This document shows, piece after piece, positions 1 through 12,236 of a stretch of 64,000 nucleotides of DNA. The DNA comes from Annona cherimola. Lineage: Eukaryota; Streptophyta; Magnoliopsida; Magnoliales; Annonaceae. The position numbers and the translations under genes are program-made. Where the stretch lies: positions 56,401,563 to 56,465,562 of the forward strand of contig CM059972.1 in assembly GCA_030490835.1 (NCBI GenBank), written 5' to 3'. The notes under the pieces were generated by a model. That model worked only from the letters and a program-made list of their open reading frames with translations, was not told the DNA's origin and searched no databases. How positions within the stretch are numbered: the first letter of the stretch is position 1; the number at the start of each line of letters is the position of its first letter.

Positions 1-99
1 TAATTAGACATATATGTAACTCGTCAGGGACATAATACCGAAATTCAAAAGTGTTGGCAAAACCCGATGAGCAATCCAGTCATGCATTAATCTATAGAA

Positions 100-1249
100 A
101 GAAGCTGAATTAAATGAAGATAAGAAAATGTTGTAAGCATAAAAGGGATTGAGTTTTAGTTGATTGAATACCGTGCGATGCAATTATACCAGATTGCTTA
201 CAATCTTTCTTATACAATTCTAGACAGTTTCTTCTATCATAACCAACTACAACCTTCTTGCATCCACGATGTAAGCATCCATTGCATTCCATAGCTTTTT
301 CAATGGAAGATTTTAAACGCTTACTTGACCGTCCTTTTCTTTGTACAATATTTGGGAATTCCACAATTCGAGTTGGGGCATTCGGTCCATTGTCATTAGT
401 TAAAGGCTCGATTCCTCCTCTAATGTGATCATCCGTCTCAAGTGCAAATGCTATAGAATTATGATGAACTTCTTAGACAAGTTCATTTGCATGGTTGCTA
501 TATTCAAAAATCCTTTCTCTGTCTCCACTAGCTATTCCATTATTGTTCTTCTAACTTTTGTGATTGTATATGCTCTTGCAAACTTGTTATTAATGTCTCT
601 AAAATTGTGGTTCCAATCTGATAACAACCCCAAATTGACATTATTTCTTCAAGGGAGAAATTTACTTTTGGGAGTGTCAAATGGCAACGAACCATAGCTG
701 AATTCATAGCATCACAATTCTCTATAAATAGTGAAACTCCAACATTCTCTTTTGGACATTGCAACTAACGACGAAGCAAATGATGATCAGGCATGGTTAT
801 GATGTTACACCAGTGAAATACAGATAATATATGCCGACAAATAATCCCACACTAATCAAATAGCCAACATAAACATATTGCAATTTTCTTATCTTCACAC
901 CAAGTTACTGTTCTCATGTAGGTGGGGTATTTATACCTGTGTATTTCATATATAATACAACACTCATCCCCAACCTCAGATTTAGGCTTGTAATAATGTG
1001 ACTCCTCTACTTCTGCTTGAAAATCAAAAAATATCGCCCTAGTATATAATTTAGCAATCTATTCCTCAATCTCAAATTTGGTCTTCAAAACACCAATCTC
1101 ATACGAACTTTTGCAATCAACATCTTTTTCATCTTCTCTTCTATTTCTAACGGCACGTTCATATGCTTCTACAAACTCAAGTAATTGAGTGGTTGGTCCA
1201 ACGAAGTCGTCAAAAAAAAAACATTCATGCTTTTAGATCATCGCGTAGT
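100..1249 (-). pseudogene. FAR1-related (FRS/MULE-type) pseudogene, C-terminal half
   Basis: This is the downstream half of a FAR1-RELATED SEQUENCE gene, a family of transcription factors derived from Mutator-like transposases. Reading the minus strand from 1249 and rejoining it to 6525 restores family-like sequence: a stretch with FDDFVGPTTQLLEFVEAYER, then the SWIM zinc finger pattern C-L-C ... C-R-H near 870-800, then a basic tail (PNIVQRKGRSSKRLKS, about 355-310) like the family's C-terminal KGRP region. It is broken. An in-frame TGA lies just after the junction, a TAG follows the EVGVLK-type helix region, and another TAG sits inside the SWIM finger. The reading frame also drifts near 400-770. 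A decayed autonomous FAR1/Jittery-type MULE is an alternative origin. The identification is firm; the exact end is not. Confidence 0.8.
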
Positions 1250-1711
1250 TGTCATGTGGCGCCCCGAACTGGGGTGCCTAGAAGCCTTACTCCGGGATCT
1301 TATTGATTGGTAACGTGACTCAAGATTGTTGCCTTAATCACACGGCGGGATTTTTAATTGGATTTCATCCAAAAAAAAATCTTTTCTTTCATCATATATA
1401 AACATATTCTTGGCATAATTTTTTTTTTTGCAAATATTATTTATACTTGTTTTTCTACAATGCAAGTTTCTGATCATTTCATACATATGACTTCTAAAAA
1501 TTTTCTAATATCATACAAACCAACATGTCATCACTCTTTCTTCATATCATCCTTTCCTTTTCCATCATGTCATGTCATGTACTTGTCTATGGTTTGAAAA
1601 GAAAAACGTGAGTCGAAACTCAATAAGCAAGCATTTTTCCATTTAAATGCATTTCTCCCGTTCAATAGTTGACCCTTATTAAGTGATCTACTGTCAATCA
1701 GTGGAAACCTT

Positions 1712-3526
1712 TGTTGGTCCCAAGTTAATGGCAATTACCCAAGAGGGGAGGGGTGAATTGGGTATTTAAAAATTTACAACTTAAACAGAAACTTTACCCC
1801 GGATTAATCTAGTCCCCTTTATGAAGAAACAGAATGGAAAGCAATATAGTGTAGAGAGCATAAATAAACATCAACACACAGGATTTTATAGTGGTTCGGG
1901 CAACCTCCCTACTTCACTCTTCCGAGCTCACACCTCTTGTGACTTGGGTTCCACTATGTATTCCGCGAATACAACTAGAGTCTCCACTCTCTTCTAGATT
2001 CTAGCTCTAGGGGGCATATACAACCAGAGCCTCTGCTCTCTTCTAGATTCTAGCTCTAGGGGACATCAACAATACACAGCACAAGTAGGTGACGAGTTCC
2101 ACTCTAATCACACACTACTTTGCTTACACTTGTTCTTAGCTACCCAAGCTAAAATAAGTTCAATACAACAATAAGAATAAAAGAAAATTTCTACACGTTA
2201 CTATTGTGTAGACGCAGATTTGGCGCAGAGAAGAACTTGTAGTGTAGGCTTAGAGATTCAGCAAGCAGCTCTTGGCAGTTTGAAGCAAGGTTCTTGTTCT
2301 AAAAATTGGCTTGATCTTAAAGATGGGAGTTATGCTCACTTAACGAATTCTCAGCTACCCTCCTCGTTCATATTGAATGCCTTTTATAATTGTGGAGGGA
2401 ATCCGAACGTTTGGAAGTAGGTGGCGCGCATTTAATGCGCCAACATTCGAAAATTTTCCGACCGTTGCGACCCAAGTCGCAGGTGGAGTCGACTTCGGGT
2501 GAGACTTCGCCCAAGTCGCAGATGGAGTAGACTTCGGGTGCGACTTCGCCTGTTCGCAACAACCTCAAGTTCCAGTCTGGGTCGACTTGGTTCTCGACTT
2601 GACCCAAGTCGCAAGTGGAGTCGACTTCGGGTGCGACTTCACCTCGATAGCTTGCTTGATGAACTTGAGATCCTTGGAATGCTTTGCTTGCTTGAGTTTC
2701 TTCATGTTTGGTTGTTCTTCCTTTAAGACTCTTTATGATTCTTTTATCTTAAACACATTTGACTCCATGTCTTGAGTCTTGAGTCTTTGAGTTTTGGAGT
2801 GCATAAGAGAAATCCAAATGCATGATCTCGATTCTCCATGAGAAGTATGCAGCTTTGCTTTGGTCTTCACTTGATCCTTATTTGATCTTCATTTTCTTTT
2901 GAATCTCTTGAATCTATCATTGAGTTATCTTGATCTGCATGTTTCCGTATTGAAGTCGAAGTCGGAGTCGACTTGATCTGCGACTTCACCCAAGTCGCAT
3001 GCGAAGTCGACTTGGGATGCGACTTCGGCAGCCCTTGTTCTCGGTTTCAACTCTGGACAGAAATGACGCCTCCAAGTCGCGACTGGAGTCGACTTGGTCT
3101 GCGACTTCACCTCAAGTCGCAAGCGGAGTCGACTTGGGATGCGACTTCGGCAGTTCTCGTTCTCGATTTCAACTCTGGCAGGAAATGACGTTTCGAAGTC
3201 GATGCCGGAGTCGACTTGGTCTGCGACTTCACCCAAGTCGCAAGCGGAGTCGACTTGGGATGCGACTTTGGCACCTCTCATTCTCGATTTCAACTCTGGA
3301 AGGGAATGACGTCTTGAAGTCGCTTTTTGAGTCGACTTGGGGATCGACTTGGCCTAAGTCGAAGCCTGAGTCGACTTGGAAATCGACTTGACTTGCCATG
3401 CTTTATAATCTTCAAATTTATAACCTTAAGTCATTTCCACAAACATGTTAGTAACCAAAACTTACTCAAATTGATTTGTTAATCATCAAAACATAGACTT
3501 GGCTTATTTTCCACATGTTTCCAACA
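1712..3526 (-). mobile_element. Solo LTR of the copia family, nested in A1
   Basis: This is a reverse-strand copy of the same LTR as the complete copia element at 14077-22915. It runs from TGTTGGTCCC at 1712 to GTTTCCAACA at 3526 and is about 1.8 kb long. It is flanked by a perfect 5-bp duplication ACCTT (1707-1711 and 3527-3531), which shows one insertion followed by LTR-LTR recombination that removed the internal region. The SalI-palindrome modules (about 2470-2650 and 2955-3390) are longer here than in the 5' LTR of the complete copy. All ORFs read through this stretch are artefacts of those repeats. Confidence 0.93.
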
Positions 3527-4751
3527 ACCTTTTCATAAAACCTTTCATATTTCATACAATAAACATATGCTTATAAAACTTTACCTATAAACTCTTTTTC
3601 CCATGGACATATTTTATGTCTTAAGATATTTTTCATAAAACTTCCTTCCTTCAAGGATATTCTCATGTCCTTAAAATATTTCCCATAAAACCTTTTTAAA
3701 ACAAGCATATGCATCATGCATGACGTTTCTATTCGTCTGGTAAGTGACACTTACCAAGTGATCATCCTTCCTCCTTATGAGAGAAACCATCTCAATTGAT
3801 AACTCACAAGCCAGGCAGTTATCTGTGTCCTTCTCCCATTTTTGGGAAGGCGCCGCCGGCATTTCGCCTTTTGAAGCGACTTGGCCTATGTAGAGGGGAC
3901 CATCTTGCAACCGCGTCCGGTCTGCATATCCTCTACAGTAGACCTAGTACATAACTCATGTACACATTCCTTTCTTCACATTCTTATGCTAGCATGCTTT
4001 TATAAAACTCCATAGACCCTAGTCTGTGACTTTTTCTTTTCAAAACTTAATGTTAGCATGTCATTCCAAAATAGTATAGACCTTAGCCTGTATTCCTTTT
4101 TATAATTTGAAAACTTGGCAGAGCCCAAGTTAACAAGTTAATAAAAATATTTTATAAGGATGACCAACCTTAAATAATTTTATAAACATTTAAATAACAC
4201 ATTTCTAAATCATTTGAAATATTCGAAGGAAATGTTTAGGAAATAGTAAATTCGAAACATTGCTAAAATGTTTATAAATAATTTTTGATCGGTAAAATAA
4301 TTTTGAAAAACACTTTAATATTTGAAAACAAAAGACTTTGTAAATATTTTTCTTCCCATTTCTGGGTTTTCCATGAACAAAGGATATACAAACACATAAT
4401 TCATTTTTCATACGATATCATATTCTTTGTCCGCATGCCACATGGGTTACTTCTATATGAAGGTAAGCTTGTATGATCCTTTGGTCACTACTTTTTAAAA
4501 AAAAGTTGTCGTTCAAATCGATTATTGGTTGGCCTTCCTTAAATCCCTTTCAAAATATTTTAATAAATCATTTCAAATTCGTTCGATAAAACCAAATATT
4601 ATTTTGAAAATAAAAATTTTCCTTTCTCCTTCATAATGCAACCATTTCTATATTTCTCCTCATTTTCATAAGGATTTGCTTATGATAAAGCAATTCCGAC
4701 ATTTTTCATGGTTGCAATATAAAAACATATAAAATTATTTTCAAAAAGTTT

Positions 4752-4762
4752 GCTTGCTTACC
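4752..4762 (-). promoter_or_regulatory. Conserved splice-donor-like motif GGTAAGCAAGC in A1
   Basis: On the minus strand this reads GGTAAGCAAGC. The identical 11-mer recurs at 30067-30077 (minus), 63550-63560 (minus) and 59554-59564 (plus), and as GGTAAACAAGC at 27217-27227 (minus). Each time it lies on the inferred sense strand, in otherwise diverged sequence. It matches a plant 5' splice site, but no matching acceptor was identified. Confidence 0.5.
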
Positions 4763-5522
4763 TTTTCTTTGCTTCAATCTGACTCCTTTATCCTTTCTTT
4801 TCCTTTTCTTATACAAGTGAAAAGAATATTTTACACTTTATCATATATGTGTCATAATCATTTATGACCTTCCGTACTTCCTATAGAGGTTAAACCTAAA
4901 AGTTATTAGGTTTCTACTCCCTATGGGTTTTTTTTACCCTAATATTTTATAGAACTAATATCATTCCTTATAAATATCAATCTTTTTTTTACTTAATTTA
5001 CACCATTTACTGTTCATGGTTACTGTTCACAATTACTGTTTATCTGGGTTACTGTTCACAGCGAGTTAGGTACTGTTCATGGGTTCCAAAAATCGATATT
5101 TTTTCAACAATAAAAAAATACCATGACATAGCTCTTAGTTAGTATATCATGAAAAAATTCATGAATTTTGAATTCATCATCATTAACTTGGTTAAATAAA
5201 TCATTTTCTCCATATACTAAAAATCAACATAATTTCACTTAAGCATAATCCATAAATCCAAAAATCATGAAATTAATATATTATTATTTCAACATCATAA
5301 TTATCATAAAAATTCATCACAAATCATCATTTAGCAATATTGGAGCATTATTTGCACATATTATACATGATTTTTCCACATGCTCTATCTTCACTCCAAA
5401 TTTTCGATGTTTAGGCATAATTCCATTTGGGCATTATAACTATACTTATTTTATCATGCTTAGGCATTATCTAAGCATGATTTTTTCCTACTCAACATCC
5501 AAAATAAATTTGGAAAGAGTTC

Positions 5523-5700
5523 ACTTACCTCAAGTGAAGAACTCCTCCTCTCCTTCTCACTTTCTCTCTCTTTCCTTCTCTCCTCCTTCTCCTTCTCCTT
5601 CTTGGCTTGAACGTATGGGGGTTTTGGAATGCCTGAATTGTGCTCACTTTGAGTTGGGTTTGGAGTGCCTTGGATGTCCCCCCATGCCCCCTATTTATAG
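5523..5700 (-). promoter_or_regulatory. Putative promoter and leader of A1: TATA box, GA-rich leader, splice donor
   Basis: On the minus strand CTATAAATAG (5700-5691) is followed by a G-rich stretch, then a long purine-rich run (about 5600-5535) and CTTGAGGTAAGT with a strong 5' splice-site consensus near 5528. The same order, with a GA-rich leader followed by AAGTAAGTA, occurs at about 32640-32410 (minus) and 57860-57970 (plus) in the sister copies. This sets the sense strand. Transcription start and use are inferred. Confidence 0.45.
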
Positions 5701-6524
5701 CATTCCATTTTTCATCTATTTACATTTTACCCTCTCTTGCTCCACGGGCTAAATTCTAATTCTTTTTCCAAAATCCATGCAATTTTCTTGAGTCAAGTGC
5801 AGCCTCCCTAGATACTGTTCACGTCTCCACCTTAGCTGCCTATTTATTTAATGATTTTGATTTATTTAAAATGATTTTTTTAAGCTAGTTTCATCTCAAC
5901 CCTTGATCACTTAATAAGGATGATTTTGGGCCATTGATTTTGGCTCCAAATCCCATGCCCTTGCCTTCCTTGAGCCTTGTGCTGATTTTAATTAATTAAA
6001 ATTAATCAAAAGTGAATCCTAATTTAATGATAAAGTAAAGATACTTTTTGATCTTCAAATGACATTTAATCTTGGCCCTTGATTTATGATTTTTGATCAA
6101 TCTTGGACCACTCATCATGTTCATCATAATACTTTGGCCATCTATAAAAAATTTCACCTTGATTCGATATCCAGATTGCAAAATATGAATTTTTCTTGTT
6201 TTCTATACAAAAATCCATAAAAATTCGAAAATTAATATTTTAATCCAAAAAATACTTTTGTCCTTTAGTGGGAAGCTTCTTTTTTTGTCTTTTATGATTA
6301 AGTTAATCCAAAGTGATTAACTTAACATATTCCTTAATCCCACGTTTACTATTCATGTTTATTATTCATCCGAATTAACATTCCATAATTAGCTATTTAA
6401 TCCTCCAATGTCATATATTGTAAAATATCATTAATATATATTTCATATAAATATCATTACATTACCTAGGGTTTATAACTCTAGGGTTTCATACACGTTC
6501 CTAAAATCGGGGTTTCACATGTCA

Positions 6525-7850
6525 TCCTTGCTAAGAAGACACTTCTAGTATAAGCTGGTATCCACTTCTCCCTTATACTAAACACTTGTTGCAACCACGC
6601 ATGGTCTATCAAATCATAATCATTCATTAGTTTTGTCCAACTAGATTCAAACTCCTCCGAATTTTCTGTATTGTGCATCAACTTGCACAATTTATTTTTG
6701 AATTCAGGATATTTTTTATTAGCAGATTGCAACTACTCAGGAAATTTTCTATGTATGTGTCAAGCGCAGAAAATATTCTTCATAGTTGGGAAAACTATAG
6801 AAATGGGTTTTATAATAGCTGGATCTTGAATTGTAATAATGGCTTTTGGTCGTACATTACCCATAGCATGGAGCCATATTTTAAACAACCATATGAAGCC
6901 TTCTTCACTCTCACCAAATAATAAACCTGCACTAAGTAAAACTAATTGCTTATGGTAATTTACGCCAACAAAGGGCCCAAAAGGCATATCATATTTATTT
7001 GTTCGATAAGTTGTGTCGAAACAAATAATATCATTGAAAACTTAATAATCTTTTTTGAAACCCCATCCACCCAAAAACATGACACCTACCGATGGTGGTC
7101 ATCGACTTGAATTTCATAAAAGTGATATGACTTCATATTAAACTGCTTCTAAAAGTACTCAAGTAATGTTGTTGCACTTCCACTATATATCGACATTCGT
7201 CTAGATCTTAAGGCATTAGGAAGGTCAACTTCCACGAATCCTAACTGATCACATCCCCCAACCTCTTCTGTCATGAATTGCAATGATCTTGAAACTCCAA
7301 TACGACCTTGAAAAGCCCCTCAACTATATTCAGTTGTGAGTCTGGCACATTATGATGAAATCTAAGACAACGAGACTTTGTAGGGGTCTCCGGCTGGTGA
7401 GAGTGCTCTTTTTTTAAATTCATAACTGTCCATTTGGAAGCGTCTGCTGTGATCTTAATGCTAAGTGATGCAAGGCATTCAAATCTAGTAAAGTCCGTTT
7501 GTTTTTGTTTTCTTTCAACAATTTCTACATTCCTTCTAAGTCCTTGCCTTGAACATTTCAGCACACGAAAGCATATTTTCTTATCTTTTTAAATTTTCTA
7601 ACATCACTTTTTCTTACACTAAAGCCAGAACATCTAGCATATAAATTGTAAAAAAAAATACGCCTCTTCTTCACTATCAAACTCCTACCCAATAATCGAA
7701 GTTAACTCAGCAGGTGCATGGGGAGTAAAACCAATCACACTCATAGGACTTTATTCCCTTTCTTCAAGTAACATAGCATCTTTAGTTAATTGCACTGTAG
7801 GTTATGGAGACATACTTGGGTCCATGTCAATAGATGGTTTCATTTGATAA
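6525..7850 (-). pseudogene. FAR1-related (FRS/MULE-type) pseudogene, N-terminal and transposase-domain half
   Basis: Minus-strand reading from about 7850 gives, in order: an acidic N-terminal leader (MDPSM region near 7825); the FAR1 DNA-binding domain (EFDSEEEAYFFYNLYAR near 7700-7650, then SRQGLRRNVE and KKEHSHQPETP near 7550-7400); and the MULE transposase core (CFDTTYRTNKYDMPFGPFVG near 7020-6960, then KAIITIQDPAI). It continues with KNIFCA, a stop, HIHRKFPE, a stop and LQSANKKYPEF. The last segment ends KWIPAYTRSVFLARMT exactly where A1 inserted. I see stops in the leader, a frameshift between the DNA-binding and transposase domains, and stops at the FCLWH-like motif. The first catalytic Asp (DTTY) is kept. 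It is not functional as read. Confidence 0.85.
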
Positions 7851-8057
7851 ATACCTAATAAATCAAATAAGAAAGATAATATTAATCAATCATCTGATAA
7901 GAAATAGAAGATGTCAATAGTACAACTACTTCCAATGCAACAATACCTACTTTGCAGCAAAGTGGTAGAAAAAATAAACAATTATGCACAGAAAATAGTG
8001 TAGAATTCTAATATCAGCACGTTGATGTTTTCCATATAACACATTAAATTCATCTCT
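7851..8057. other. AT-rich sequence upstream of the FRS pseudogene
   Basis: Short AT-rich stretch 5' of the minus-strand pseudogene. It may include its former promoter or 5' UTR. I see no motif I would defend. Confidence 0.3.
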
Positions 8058-8405
8058 TTTTGAATACTAGCATGCTTCGCATACTACATTAGATGTAAGT
8101 GTGTGTACTATAAAATTTTTATCTACTTTTGAATATCAGCATGCTTAATATACGGTCGGTATACTATATTAAAAATAAGTATACATATGTGCACAGTTTT
8201 GGTTATCTATTTTTGAATATCAGCATGTTTAATATCTAGTCAGCATGGTATATTTATTTATAGTACTAGTTTAATTTGAAAATCAACATCCTTAGTATCT
8301 AGTCAGCATGCTACATTGAACGACTGTATAGGAAAATGTCTGGTAGTCTATCTTTGAAAATCAACTTGCTTAGTATCTACTCAACATTCTATATTGAAAG
8401 ACATT
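8058..8405. repeat. Degenerate minisatellite, about five units of 63-85 bp
   Basis: Units begin TTTTGAATATCAGCATGCTT or a close variant at about 8058, 8127, 8211, 8274 and 8351. Each carries ATCTAGTCAGCATGCTA-like sequence and a TATATTGAAAGAC-like tail. Units differ by substitutions and small indels, so this is an old local tandem array. Confidence 0.7.
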
Positions 8406-9440
8406 ATGTTGTAAGAATAACATAACTTTAATGTTTAGAAACAATTCATTTATTATAATGGTGTACAATTCTACATTTAGCATCCTAATGCTCCCATATA
8501 ACATACTGAATTTACAAGTGTATTTTAACTATTGTTAGTTATATTAAGATAACTAAACAACTATATTGTCTACAAATACCCAATCAGTAAAAAGAAAGAG
8601 CATAATTCTAGAATTTTCAATACTAATATTTGTATACAGCTTACTAACTTCTAAGTCTATTTTAACAAATTCTTACAAGGGTAATGAAAATTATATATGA
8701 AAAAATGAAATTAAATTGTCAAAATCAATGTATACTCCTTCAATGTACTTAAATAGAAATATTGAAATTAAATATTCAATGTACTATTTTATACACGCAA
8801 TATTAATTAGCATAGGATCATCCAACAAATATTAATTTTCATAAAATCATTATATGTAACACATGCAAAAATGTATCAAAATCTATTTACATCCATTCAA
8901 AAATGTATCAAAATTTTCATCTCGCAAGTTACATCACCCTGTTTTAGTATCAAAATCCATTCAAATCTAATCGATCCATCTCAAGTAAATTTTACAATTT
9001 CCTAGAAAATGAATACTACCTTACACGAACAATTTGCTACCTGAAATCTAAGCAGTTTTCTTCAACTATGATTTGCAGCAGAAAAATCAAAGTAGTTAAT
9101 TTCAGCCATGATCTTCTTCTATCCGAGCGGATTTTGTTGGTCGTGGATACTTCACCCATTTTAGGCGCCAACTTTGGGCAGGACTGAATGCGATTTGAGG
9201 TTGACGTGCTTGTCAAATGTCATTGGGTGAAGCTTTGACAGGAATGCAATTTTGGGTGCCATCTTCTCCCTACACGCATTTTTCACATGCCACTGCATAT
9301 CAGAAATAAATGTCACTACTGGTTTTTCTCCCCTTTTCCGTTGCTATCTGGCATGGGACGGCTGGATCCATACCCTTATGAATCGCCTAAGTACAGCACT
9401 CTACACACTACCTTGAAAACCAGGATTTAGCTCTCTCAGC
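8406..9440. other. Intergenic AT-rich DNA, no gene seen
   Basis: No ORF of note. Around 9110-9300 the base composition is less AT-rich. This may be an old untranslated or first-exon region of the minus-strand FRS gene, but no coding homology is recognisable. Confidence 0.4.
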
Positions 9441-9529
9441 ATTCCTACATATCATCCCTCACTGTTGTGGCATGATACATGCATCTCATATATTCAATGG
9501 CCTGGATTGCACGATCAAAAATGGACAAT

Positions 9530-9812
9530 GGGATGGCGCGCCTACAGAGAATTCGCTGCGCCTGAATATATCCCATATATATTAAAGTTATTATTTATAT
9601 CAAACTATTTTATTACGTTGAATTTATATCATTTTCAGATGGGGTCCATACACATATCTGATTGGGACGAAAATTGATGGTAATAGAATATATTATTCTA
9701 AACACAATGGGTGGTGTAGATTATGATTTTATCATCATGTGGAGCCCATTTTAGCACCACTGCACCGTAATTTCGGCGAAGTGGCGCTGCACTTGAATAT
9801 TTTTCTATATAT
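9530..9812 (+). mobile_element. MITE family 2 (AGAAATATTCAGGTGCAGC type), truncated copy
   Basis: 9585-9812 matches the right half of the complete copy at 25436-25812 (TCAAACTATTTTATTACGTTGAAT, the TTTCAGATGGGGTCCATA region, and the end GCGCTGCACTTGAATATTTTTC). A second right end, CGCTGCGCCTGAATATA, lies just before it at about 9553-9570, as if two copies stood head to tail with the left half of the second lost. A (TA)n tract follows at 9812. Confidence 0.6.
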
Positions 9813-12179
9813 ATAAAATGGGCCATCATGGACATATATATAAAGAAAAGAAAAAGAAAAAAGGAAGAGCAGAAAAGCACGCATGCAAATGGACAAAAAT
9901 ATGTACTGGGTAGGAAGAAGCACATGGCCGGACTTGGCTGATTGAAAAATAAATGATATTTTTCATATTTCAATATAAAAATGTGATTATGTGATTATGT
10001 GATAGATCATCATGGAGTAAATATGTGAATACATCTAAGCGATTGTCATATTTCAATATGATTACAAGTACTTTTAAGTAGGTATGATCCACCTAAAATT
10101 TTGATAAAAATAATTTTTGTAACCATAAGAAAGTGACTTGGAACAAAATGAGTAAACTTATCTAATTATCAAGTAGGCCAAAATGGGAGAACAACCATGG
10201 CTCTCAAGTAGTTCCTAATTATATATTGGTTCCAATTCATAAAACCTCTCCATTTAGCTCCTACTTTAGTAATTATGCCAACTGAATTCAACTCACTACA
10301 TTTAAAATTACATCTTTAATTACAAACAAAGTTTGATCATAATAAAAGTTGTCCATGACTCCATCTATTAAGATGTAAAATTGACTTAATAAAACTACTT
10401 GATTTACACACTAATATTAAAGTTATTAATTCAACATTTCACTATTGAAAACATCCTTCCTGTGCAAATGGATCATTTTATAAATTATAATATCAAGTCG
10501 ATGCATCTGTAAGTGGATTCATGTTTCTTTCATAATTTTCAAATGATTATATATCTACTTTCAAGTAAATAAGGCCCACCCAAAACTTTCATTAAAATTA
10601 TTTTAATTTGGTACCAAGATAAATTAAATGTTGTTAAATAATATAAATGGTAGGATCCCCAAATGGCGAGGGTTCAATAAGATCAAGCCCATTATAGATA
10701 ATATTTTGTATTAAAAAATGATAAAGGGATTAGGTTTGGATTTGCCAGAACCCAAGATTGCCCTATTGCAAATCATAACAGTTTCTTTTCTTTTTTCTTG
10801 TGTATTTTCTGAAGAGAAGGCTCCTCGGTGCCTCTTTGAACATCCCTCATAAGAGGAAATAAGGAGCACCAAAAGATACCATTCCAGTTGAAGAACTAAG
10901 GGTGTGCTTAGAAATACATGGAGTGGAACACCTAACCATGGGAGCCCCAATGCATGGGAAACCCTCCATAGATTTTTCTCATGGGAAGTTCCCTATCCAT
11001 CATTCATTTTGGACGGACGACTTGGATTCATGCAGGCATTTTGGGGAGGGGAAAATTTATCAGGGGCATGGATTTCGGTACTCTCTCATTCGCATGGTCA
11101 TCCGCTTCCACTTCATCATTCTTCTTCGTAAAAATGTTTTATGATCGAGCGGCCATGGAGGAAAGCTACTGCTGTGATCACTAGAGTTGATGTACAGCTT
11201 CAATTCTCATTGATGGATGTTGAGCTAGAGGATTTTTCGGTGTCATGCCTGAAGAAGAAAATCTCACTAGCTTCCCTGCTAGATTTGAGTTTGGCTGTTG
11301 GAAATGATGGAGATTGGATCTAAGGCAGAAGATTGATTTCCCCCCTTGTTGGGCTTGAAGATCATGACTAGCTATGGATGGCTAGAAAAGACGAAGATGG
11401 TAGGGGCATCCTTTTGACCTTGCCACTCTATTAGGCGACTCTGATTATCCAATTGACGTTGTTATTGATGAGAATCTAAAAACCCAACAGCAGCCATGGC
11501 TGCCTCTCGTGTTGTGACAATAGTGATGGATCACCAAAGATGGTGCTTGGTGATCCAGCGGTGCAGTTTCTATCCATGCATGCCCAACCTACTTTGGATG
11601 ATCTACACCGATAAAATTTATAAAAAGTCTTAAGATAACATGGTGGGCTCCAGAATGTTGCAAGCTTGCAGTAGCCCGGCCACTTATGTATAAAGCCATG
11701 TTTTAAATTTGAAAGAAAAATTATATTTTTGCAAATATGTGTGCATAATAAATATTTTTTAAAAAAAATTATATAATAATACATGTTTCAAATATTTGAA
11801 TTTTACTATTAATATGTAACATTCAAGTATGTCATTACTATCAATTTGGGAAGGTTTTGAGGCAAAAAAGGAGCATTTTAATATTTTACAATAAATCAAG
11901 TGTGAAATTGCAAATTTTAGCAACTTGGGAGAATATAATAAATAACAATAAAGTAGTCCAAACTGTAAAATAAAAAAATAAATCCAGCAATGCAGGCCAT
12001 GTGAAGTTAAAACGGCACAATTCAAATGTGATCTTCTAAAAAGGGGGCAAATGACTTCTTATTAGCCAAAATAATGAAATAAATAAATAAAAAATTAAGC
12101 AAATGAGGTGTCTTCTTATCTGCCCTTTAGTTAGAAAATCTTGGCAACTTACAAACCCACCTTAGATGGAAATAAAGAG
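9813..12179. other. Intergenic DNA, no supported gene
   Basis: AT-rich with a less AT-rich island at 10640-11540. Short overlapping ORFs there (10902-11144 and 11141-11323) have no recognised domain, and the region reads as decayed sequence. The rest holds simple A/T runs only. Confidence 0.4.
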
Positions 12180-12236
12180 TAGAGAGTAGAGAGTAGAGAG
12201 GGAGGAAGGGGGGAGAGAGAGAGAGAGAGAGAGAAG
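12180..12236. repeat. GA-rich microsatellite
   Basis: AGAGTAGAGAGT repeats run into an uninterrupted (GA)n tract at about 12212-12233. Useful as a length marker; no function shown. Confidence 0.9.

Larger units (their letters stand above)
1255..6519 (-). mobile_element. Long TG..CA LTR-type element A1 (giant solo LTR or LARD-like), inserted in the FRS pseudogene
   Basis: The ends are TGTGGCGCCCC at 1255 and GGGGTTTCACA at 6519. They are flanked by a perfect 5-bp duplication TGTCA (1250-1254 and 6520-6524), as LTR-element integrases make. Removing the nested copia LTR leaves about 3.4 kb without a convincing ORF, so a solo LTR or non-autonomous unit fits best. On the minus strand there is a TATA box (5691-5700), a GA-rich leader (about 5600-5535) and splice-donor-like AGGTAAGT (5530-5523), so I infer minus-strand transcription. 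It is homologous to the elements at 28652, 55912 and 56430: shared start, a CTCAATAAGCAAGC motif, an AAGTGATC motif and GGTAAGCAAGC. A Ty3/gypsy origin, perhaps Tekay/Del-like, is a guess from the TGTG..CCCC ends. Confidence 0.75.

Noticed and set aside
10902..11323. Overlapping ORFs as a host gene
   Set aside because: No domain, no consistent frame and no splice structure that joins them.
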